Source of the DNA: Histoplasma ohiense
Taxonomy: Eukaryota > Ascomycota > Eurotiomycetes > Onygenales > Ajellomycetaceae
DNA: 64,000 nucleotides
Assembly: GCA_017607445.1 (NCBI GenBank)
Contig: JAEVHH010000004.1
Coordinates: 1,240,001-1,304,000 of the forward strand
Direction: 5' to 3'
Shown here: positions 57,125 to 64,000 of the stretch, piece by piece
How positions within the stretch are numbered: the first letter of the stretch is position 1
How the letters are laid out: every line of letters begins with the position of its first letter
Notes under the pieces: model-generated
The model's database searches: none
Seen by the model: only the letters and a program-made list of their open reading frames with translations
What the model was told of the DNA's origin: nothing
Translations under genes and position numbers: made by a program

Positions 57125-57274
57125 TATACGAACAGATGTACAGTACAGTACAATGGTGGATGGCTGGATCTGGATAGGTGTTGGGGCGCGACGGTCTACC
57201 ATTTCAAATACCCAAAGCAAGCCAAGCCAAGCCAGAGCCCCTTAGTTACGTCTTGACTTCTATTGTTACATGTA

Positions 57275-57317
57275 TCTTCTTCTTCTTCTTCTTCTTCTTC
57301 TTCTTCTTCTTCTTCTT
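57275..57317. repeat. (CTT)14 triplet microsatellite
   Basis: About fourteen perfect CTT units in non-coding DNA. It encodes only poly-Phe or poly-Glu chance frames. Confidence 0.95.
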
Positions 57318-58269
57318 TAATTCCCCAAGCCCAAAATATGGGAGACACCATCGCCATCACCAGAACGATCAGAGTAGTAACACCAGCGCAAGCCGGTTTT
57401 GCCATGATGGCATTTTTTACTCTAGCGTAGAGAAATCGGGATCAAGGGAGTTGGGGAAGGACGGGGATGGGCCGGTATACCATATCATACCAACTTAGGA
57501 GGGGATAGATACAGATATACATATATATTGTTTGGTCAAAAAACCTACTACTGCGTATATATTATCTCGAGCTATGGGCGCGAAAGGTACACATCATATG
57601 CATAGGGTAGATAAATGTTGAGGGGAGGTATGAAAGCGGAAAAGAAGAGAAAAAGAAAAAAAGAAAGAGAGAGGAAGGAAGAGAAAGAGAAAGATGAACA
57701 CACAAGGGAAGAGAGAGGAGAGTCGTTTTTACCATTTTCCATTCAAATTCAAACAACAGAAGAAAAAAAAAAAAATCTTCAAGATTTCATCTCTCATGGT
57801 TTTGTCCAGCTCCCTTATTGCTTTGTGTGAAATGGGCAAAAATGGGAATAAGAATGTGAAAACGGGTTAGAAAAAAGGCCTGGGAATGGGTTAGAGGCAG
57901 AAAGATGTCGTTACATTCTGGCTGGCTTAATCAATGGAGCAACGGGGTAGCAGACTAGAGGGCACACGCGGGGCAAGAAAGAGGAGAGGAAAGGAAGGGG
58001 AAAAAAAGAACAAGATAGAACGAAGTCTCAGAGAGTAAGTAATAATTGAAATTATTATCAGATAGTTGTTCTCAAAATCAACGCGGCATATTTGGTTTAA
58101 AATAATGACATCCAGTTGAGGAGATAAGTAGCGCAGGATGTAAAATCGGTTTGGGTACGACGATTCGGTAAAGATGACATCGGCGATTAGAGGGGGAGAA
58201 ACGAGTACAAGAATGAGAGTTTATTGCTGGAAAATATAAAGAAGAACGAACAAAAAAACAAAGAAAATT

Positions 58270-59377
58270 TCACCGCTGGGACTGAGTGCTTGTGAAATCA
58301 TTCGGAATCTTTGGCATGGGCTGGGGTTGTTCATTGCTTTCATCATCGTCATCATCCCCTGTAAGAGCGTCGATGGCTTCGGGATGCCTGGAATATAGTC
58401 AGTAAAAACTAAAAAAGTCAAACATGCTCAATCCACCCTCCAGCTCAATAAATGTTCGCGCCCGAAAGCGGAACTTAAATGTCAAAACGTACCCAAGTAA
58501 CCCCTTTACCATACTCATCTCATAGTGCTTCCTCCGCTTCTCCTCGAAATCACGATGCTTCTCGCCCGCTTCCGGACTATGATGATCTGCAGCGCGGTCG
58601 TCCGCGCTCCCATCCTCCCCTACAACAACATGCTTCCCCGGCCGTCCTGAACTCCCATCACTCATGCGACGATTATCTCGTGTAATTCTACCCGACCCAC
58701 TCGGGGGCCCTTCCACCCACCCAGACTCCTCCAGCTCCCCCAGCTCTAAGCCGGGGATGTCATCGTCCCGAACACCGTGCTTGCGCGCTCTATACATATC
58801 CAGCTCATCGACAGCTAGGTCGTCGATGTCGATACCCATTTCCATGTCAGTATCATCCTCATCGTCATCTGGATTATAGTGAGGGGCATAAGGTGTCTTT
58901 GGCTCGTCGATCTTCATGGTTGAAGTTCGATCTTGTTCGGTGAGGTAGAGGTTTACCTCGTCCCATTTTAGACGAGGGGAGTTTTCACCATCACCGCCAT
59001 CCGTGTGGATTCCGCCGTTAGGGCGTGAGGCGGACGATTGGCGGCGGGATATTGAAGATCGGGGGTTGCTGGTGGGGCGGCCCGCATTTTGTAATGTGTT
59101 TTGAAGCGTGAGCTCTTTGGTGTCGATGGGAGGTTGGGGGCTAATAGTACTGCCCGAGATAGTTGGGGATGTCTGAGGCGGGGTGCCTTGGGAACATGGC
59201 CTGTTTTTGAGGATGCCTTGGGTTATGGCAAGTCAATATCTCTTGGACCCTTACTATAGCGAAGGGGAATTCGCGGGGACACAAGGTGCTACTTATCTGT
59301 AAAAGGGCCTCCTCACCTTTTGGCTGCTTCTGCATCCCATCAATGCTTGGCAGGTTGGTATGAGATTGATCTCGCAT
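58270..59377 (-). CDS. GLC8: protein phosphatase 1 inhibitor-2 / Glc8
   Basis: Exons 59377-59317, 59216-58493 and 58387-58270 give 300 residues. The join at intron 1 (G|GC) restores QPKGILKN, the PP1-binding motif of inhibitor-2, at about residues 18-25. PRLKWDEVNLYLTEQDR and MKIDEPKTPYAPHYNP follow in the middle; the latter holds the PxTPY site phosphorylated by GSK3/Pho85-type kinases. The third conserved block FEEKRRKHYEMSMVKGLLG joins HPEAIDAL in the last exon. Glc8 modulates the catalytic subunit Glc7 and can activate it after phosphorylation. The protein is otherwise disordered, Ser/Asp/Gly-rich. All three motifs split or flanked by introns line up, which supports the exon map. Confidence 0.92.
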
Positions 59378-60444
59378 GATCGTACCTATGCGAAGGGGTA
59401 TTAGCAATGATTCTCGAGAAAGAATGCTCTGGTTGCCTTTGCTGCAGACATAGCAAGGGATAATAGTATCCTGTCCTTTCTTAAATTGTAGCAGAAAAGA
59501 GGAGGGGTAGGAGGGGAGACGGAGGAGCCAAAGACCCACCGGTTTAGTTTTAGGTATAGGGATGATTAAGAAACTCCAAGTCTGGAGGAAGACCGATACC
59601 GATGGATGGCAAAGCTGTAGTTGTTTCTATCTCCGAGAGAAGACGTAGGTCTTAACTAGCGGACGTCGCCGGATGAAAGGCAGGGCAGCTTTTCTTTGGT
59701 TGCGTGAGTGAGAGAGGCGAGAGCCCAGCGTGAAGAGCAGGAGGGAGAGCGGGGAAAAGGGAGCAAGGATACACAACCTCCCTACGACAGGAGTGTGCTA
59801 TCCCCCAAGACGATAAATGCGACCTGGCCGATGTTTTTGTCGTCGCAACCAGACAATTTACATATACAAGCGGGACGAGAAAGAGAATGTGGAGGTTCAA
59901 AGCCGGTTGCAATGACGTAGCTGGTTAGCCAAGCGCTGTCTTATATAAGCGCCACAAGCGCAACAGCTTTTTCTTGAATTTTTACTTCTTAACCAGTATC
60001 TAGATTCTTCAATATAATAGATAGATTTAGAAGTTCAAGGTCGGTTGTATCAAGAATGTTATATTTCAACAATATCTACAGGCGTTAGAACAATACTTCA
60101 AGCAAAAAGAGCAGATCAAATAAGAGATGTGTAGAAGTTATCAAGGCAAACAAACAGACGACATAACACAGTGACCAGCAAATAAACTACCCATCAATCA
60201 ATACGACGAATAAGCGGAAAAAATAAATGTCAAAATATGAAAAGGCACAGTATTCAAGGAAAATGACAAAGATAGCCTCCCCCAGTTATATATAGTTCCA
60301 CTTTAGATTTTCCTTCATAAGCCAGAAAAGTGAATGTTTTTTCTTGTAAAAAAAGACAGAGAGAGACACACATGGCATGGGATGAAAAATAAAATAAAAA
60401 AAAAAATGCACCATGGGTTGTGTTAAAAACACATTGATTTTGTC

Positions 60445-60445
<1 letters not shown>

Positions 60446-60491
<46 letters not shown>
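60446..60491. repeat. poly(A) tract of 46 nt
   Basis: An uninterrupted A run on the plus strand in non-coding DNA. Length is prone to sequencing and replication error. Confidence 0.9.
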
Positions 60492-60495
<4 letters not shown>

Positions 60496-60940
60496 AATAT
60501 CCACCCATGATATTTAACTCAAATATAAATGAGAGAAAGAAATGATAAAGACAGCAAATAGAGTAAAACAGGAGAATAAAACAGAAGGAAATAATAACAA
60601 AAAAAGGGGGGCAAAACACCGACAGTAACCGTTATTTCCATCGGATGAAAACAAGGAGAGCTAGAAAGAAATGTACTCAAATGTGCTGTACGAAAAGTTT
60701 GAAATATATATCTAGATCGACGGATCGGTCTCCCCGACAGCTAGGGGAGGGGCAAAAGAGAGAAATGTGAAAACATTGGGTGAAGTAAAACACATGCAAG
60801 AAAAACCCATGATGAATGAAGGAAATCCCGTGGGAAAACGTTGGAAAACGAAAAGACAAACAAAAAAGTAAGTAACGAGAAATGGCAAGCTGGTATAGAA
60901 CAGGGGAAGTCTCAAATCCACGCACCCAGGAAGAATACAA

Positions 60941-60941
<1 letters not shown>

Positions 60942-60992
<51 letters not shown>
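60942..60992. repeat. poly(A) tract of about 51 nt
   Basis: An uninterrupted A run on the plus strand about 90 nt beyond the stop codon of the large unknown gene, which is read from the opposite strand. It may lie in that gene's 3' untranslated region as a poly(T). Confidence 0.9.
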
Positions 60993-60994
<2 letters not shown>

Positions 60995-61078
60995 AAAAAA
61001 AATTGAAATGAAATGAAAAAGAAAACAAATGAAAAACCATGCATACAACAATCCCGTTGGTTTGCCTTGTCGAGGCGC

Positions 61079-64000
61079 TCACGCAATCAAATCAAACTCC
61101 TCCCGCTCCCTCAACCGGTTCCTCGCCAACTCATCCCCCCCAGCCGCCGACAGCTGCATCCAGTGCAGCGCCAAACACATACTCTGCGGATCCGACTTCG
61201 AATCACCATCGCGCCGATACATCATCTCTGCCTTGAAGGTGTTGCGCGGCATGGTCAGCGGCAGCGTCACCCGCGGCAGAATCTCTGGGTGCGTCAGGTA
61301 TAAGATGGCGAGTTCGCGCTGGGCGACAGGGTTTCCTTCCCGCGCCGTGTGTATCCACATCCATTTGGCATCCTCGAGGCCGTTGAACCGGCAGAGGTCC
61401 GCGGCCGCGGCCGTGGTGGGCTGATGGCTGTGGTTGTTTAGTGTGTTATGGCGCTGATGCCGTTTGCTGAGTTCGTGCGAGACGATGTTATCTGCAATCT
61501 CAACCATGCTGTTGCAAACGTCGTCTTTCAAGGCGAATGCAGCTAGGCCGAATTGGAGAAACGCGGTTCCGCTATGGGTCTTGTTTAGGATTTCTGAGGG
61601 GATAAATGCCGAGATGAATTGGAGGTCGCGGAATAGGGTCTTTGGTTGGATGGTTTGGATCAAGTCGCGCATCGCGAGGATTATCTCTGTCTCAGATGGT
61701 GGGAAAGTGGAATATGAGGCTACTGATCCCCATACAGGTGAACATGAGGTTTGGTTTCGGTTCGGACTTTGGTAGTTAGCTGATTGTGGTTGTGGTAGTT
61801 TCGACCCTTCAGATAAGCTATTGCGTTGGAATCGTCCGTTATCTGATTGAGGAAATGGCGGTTCGGCGAAAGCACCGAGCCCTTCATTAGCTTGGCTATC
61901 ATTCCTAAGGCTCAGCGATGAGATCACCAGTGACCTTAAATCCTGCAGTGCTTTGAGCTTGGTATAGGGATTGGATTGTCGCGAGAATCTCTCCATTAAC
62001 TGACGAAAGGCAGCGTCATACGCAAAATGGAACGAATCAGGTGTTTCCTGAAGAGGGGATGACTGAGTAGGGGTTGGTGTACGTAGATCCTGTTCCGCTG
62101 TCTTGTGAACACTAAGCAAAATAGCATCCGCGGATCTGCTTCTCCTGAGTTTATGAGACATGGGGACTCCATTCTCGTCATCACTAGAAGCACATTCCGC
62201 TAAAAATCTTTCCAGCCTCGCACGTCTCTCCATCTGCCTTTGGATCCGTGGCTGATTCAAATAAATCGAAAACCAGGCATCGGTTTCGCTACCACAGCTC
62301 CAAACAGGAGAGCCAAGATCGCTCAGCAACAAGCTCGTTAGGGTTTGCCTAAGTTCGTCCAAAAACGCAACTTTGCCCTGAGCATTCCGCTCAGGTCTCC
62401 TCGATGTCAAGACATCGCTAAACATCGAAGGCGGCCGAGAGTGGAGGCTCGAAGCGCTCGTTGTGGACTGAGCTTGTGTGTGCATTGGAGACCAGAACGT
62501 GGAGTCACTGGCGGATGTCGATATAGCTCTACCAGGTGAGTCACCGATAGAGGATGTATCGCCACAGGTGGCATCCCTGCTCGATCTCCATCTTTCTGAT
62601 GCAAGGCTTTGGAACGACGATTTGCGCACTATTGATGGCGCTTCGTGTAAAGAACGGAAATTATGGTCAACCGTCCTAAGACCCACACCCACACTAGATG
62701 GCGCCTGGTACAACGACTCTTCACTTGCAATGCTTGACGGTCGAAGACTCGACGACGCGCCAAGCCCAGTGACAGGTCGCCCGCCAGATGCATCGTAGAT
62801 GGTGCGTTCCTTTTGATAGAGCTCACTAGACCACAAAACGGGAGTTTCGTACATTGTCTCACCAACTAGTTTCCCAACCGCCGCCTTTATCTCCAAGCAA
62901 AACCGGTGAATTCGCTCCTCTCCCTTGCAGAAGTTATCAATGCCAGAACGCCGCAGCCACTTGCTAGTCATGTCAACTTGTTCATCGGACAATTTAGATC
63001 GGCCACCTTGGCTTACAGGCGCTTTCATCGCATTCATAGTTTGGATTTCTGGCTTTTGAAGGAATGATGCACCAAGCGTCCTTGAGCCATAGCGAGGTTT
63101 GGGTTCAGGAATCGGCGATATCGATGCGGGCCCAGCCATCGTTTGTAACGCGAGAGCAACACTTCTTGCTTCCTCATACCTCAGTGAGTTTTTGACATCG
63201 TTCATATACCACATCTTATTCCTCAGCTTCGCTAAACTTGTCATCATCTCTACTGTCAGAGATCGAAGTCGTGTCATTGCTCGCTTAAGATCCATTATCC
63301 TACTCTCACACTGCTCAATGATGGCAGTAGACGTCTCGATTGATTTCCTCGACGATGAAAACAGAGGCATCAAAAGCTTCGAGTGATCGCCGGTGACCCA
63401 AAAATTTGGGTAAACCTTTTGAAGAAGTCGGGATGCATTCCACCAGTAGTGGGCGCCAACGAAGTCAGCCTGGGATTGACAATAGTTCATGGCACTAGCA
63501 AATTTCTGCTTAAGGGAGGGTTCACTTGTTCCGGGAGTAGCAGAAGTGATCGGATCATAGAGGCAAAAGTCCTCCAAATGATCGAAATCGTCTATCAGCT
63601 TGACGATGGCATTTTGTAACATCTCCCGATCGTCGTCTACCGGTGATGACGCAGGACGGTTATCTGGGTCATCGTTGGAGAATGACCTTCCAGACTCCAA
63701 CTCCTGATCCAGAGAAGGCATCAATGCAACGGTTCTCCCGTCGTTTGAAACAGAGATCAATGCCCAGTCCTCGCTCGATGGGCGACCCATTGTGGGGCGA
63801 TCCTCCGACTCGTTGATCTCAGATAGCTCATACCGAATGCGATCTGCATTTCTGGCAAGAGAGTTTTGTGGAGATGTCGGGCTTACTGGCTTAGTGCCCG
63901 GCACTGCGTACGACCTGGTTGCATCCTGGAAACTCATTTCAGTGGTGAACACGGTCTTTGCGGTGGATGAGCGAGAAGAAAAAGTATCAATCCTTCCCTG
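61079..64000 (-). CDS. large uncharacterised protein, possibly Sel1-like at its C-terminus; 5' end uncertain
   Basis: The frame is open from the window edge to the stop at 61079, over 950 residues. The first ATG inside the window is at 63937 (MSFQDATRSY), but the frame stays open to base 64000, so the true start may lie outside or behind an intron. I do not recognise a named family. The N-terminal third is helical and charged (for example LKRAMTRLRSLTVEMMTSLAKL). A long Ser-rich middle with many SxxS patterns looks disordered. The C-terminal 250 residues are ordered; the end (AKWMWIHTAREGNPVAQRELA, then LHWMQLSAAGGDELARN) resembles tetratricopeptide-like Sel1 repeats. No membrane segment is seen. 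A scaffold or signalling role is possible but not shown. Confidence 0.75.
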   Translation of the reverse strand, partial: QGRIDTFSSRSSTAKTVFTTEMSFQDATRSYAVPGTKPVSPTSPQNSLARNADRIRYELSEINESEDRPTMGRPSSEDWALISVSNDGRTVALMPSLDQELESGRSFSNDDPDNRPASSPVDDDREMLQNAIVKLIDDFDHLEDFCLYDPITSATPGTSEPSLKQKFASAMNYCQSQADFVGAHYWWNASRLLQKVYPNFWVTGDHSKLLMPLFSSSRKSIETSTAIIEQCESRIMDLKRAMTRLRSLTVEMMTSLAKLRNKMWYMNDVKNSLRYEEARSVALALQTMAGPASISPIPEPKPRYGSRTLGASFLQKPEIQTMNAMKAPVSQGGRSKLSDEQVDMTSKWLRRSGIDNFCKGEERIHRFCLEIKAAVGKLVGETMYETPVLWSSELYQKERTIYDASGGRPVTGLGASSSLRPSSIASEESLYQAPSSVGVGLRTVDHNFRSLHEAPSIVRKSSFQSLASERWRSSRDATCGDTSSIGDSPGRAISTSASDSTFWSPMHTQAQSTTSASSLHSRPPSMFSDVLTSRRPERNAQGKVAFLDELRQTLTSLLLSDLGSPVWSCGSETDAWFSIYLNQPRIQRQMERRARLERFLAECASSDDENGVPMSHKLRRSRSADAILLSVHKTAEQDLRTPTPTQSSPLQETPDSFHFAYDAAFRQLMERFSRQSNPYTKLKALQDLRSLVISSLSLRNDSQANEGLGAFAEPPFPQSDNGRFQRNSLSEGSKLPQPQSANYQSPNRNQTSCSPVWGSVASYSTFPPSETEIILAMRDLIQTIQPKTLFRDLQFISAFIPSEILNKTHSGTAFLQFGLAAFALKDDVCNSMVEIADNIVSHELSKRHQRHNTLNNHSHQPTTAAAADLCRFNGLEDAKWMWIHTAREGNPVAQRELAILYLTHPEILPRVTLPLTMPRNTFKAEMMYRRDGDSKSDPQSMCLALHWMQLSAAGGDELARNRLREREEFDLIA

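Larger units (their letters stand above)
56740..58269. other. 1.5-kb intergenic region with palindrome and CTT repeat
   Basis: Between two 3' ends the region has a T run (56780-56797), a 26-bp palindrome (57099-57124), a CTT triplet repeat (57275-57317) and purine-rich DNA (57620-57720). No gene is supported; the frames over the repeats encode only low-complexity runs. Nothing extends the NRPS-like frame past its stop. Confidence 0.6.
59378..61078. other. 1.7-kb intergenic region with two long poly(A) tracts
   Basis: The region follows the GLC8 start and precedes the 3' end of the large unknown gene. It contains runs of 46 A (60446-60491) and about 51 A (60942-60992) and no conserved frame. 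The phenylalanine-rich minus-strand frames over the runs are artefacts. Confidence 0.6.

Noticed and set aside
57196..57498. Frames over the CTT repeat encoding poly-Phe or poly-Glu
   Set aside because: They depend wholly on the microsatellite.
60254..61086. Phenylalanine-rich minus-strand frames
   Set aside because: They are translations of the poly(A) tracts.

Overview
The window is nuclear DNA of a filamentous ascomycete. Short introns (mostly 50-140 nt, usually GTRNGT...AG) interrupt most genes, genes lie on both strands without operons, and the products are fungal housekeeping proteins (Mim1, Any1, Sfh5, Cfd1, Shp1, TFIID subunits). Protein style points to Eurotiomycetes, plausibly Onygenales; that placement is inference from reading, not from a search. 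I rebuilt 26 protein-coding genes, 23 of them with introns whose joins I placed by reading frame, splice consensus and family conservation. I see no rRNA, tRNA or CRISPR array.

Layout. 1-5.2 kb: SLX1 (structure-specific nuclease), CDC8 (thymidylate kinase) and a QTRT2-like queuine tRNA-transglycosylase subunit. 7.0-8.8 kb: an allantoate-permease-family MFS transporter. 9.7-15.7 kb: a MET12-type methylenetetrahydrofolate reductase, an HSL-type alpha/beta hydrolase and a small mitochondrial membrane protein. 15.9-20.2 kb: nucleoside diphosphate kinase (seven exons) divergent from the glucosidase II alpha subunit. 22.6-26.4 kb: an Any1-type PQ-loop protein and a cytosolic periplasmic-binding-protein-like protein. 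27.3-32.9 kb: tetraspanin, mitoribosomal uL1m, COG2 and an unknown protein. 33.4-40.0 kb: CFD1, SHP1, MIM1, OXA1. 41.0-45.2 kb: TAF11 (with an apparent 1-nt frameshift) and S-adenosylmethionine decarboxylase. 47.6-48.8 kb: a decayed Copia-type gag fragment between two inverted LTR-like arms. 49.1-53.4 kb: TAF6 and SFH5. 54.7-56.7 kb: a truncated, motif-degraded NRPS-like gene. 58.3-64 kb: GLC8 (PP1 inhibitor-2) and a large unknown protein that runs to the right edge.

The genes do not form one pathway. Recurrent themes are mitochondrial biogenesis (OXA1, MIM1, uL1m, a predicted mitochondrial membrane protein), TFIID (TAF6, TAF11), one-carbon/SAM/polyamine metabolism (MTHFR, AdoMetDC), nucleotide supply (CDC8, NDK) and the secretory pathway (glucosidase II, COG2, Any1, Sfh5). 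The least ordinary places are the inverted Copia remnant, the NRPS-like fragment, the hydrolase whose nucleophile serine reads as threonine, the TAF11 frameshift, and two perfect palindromes in intergenic DNA.
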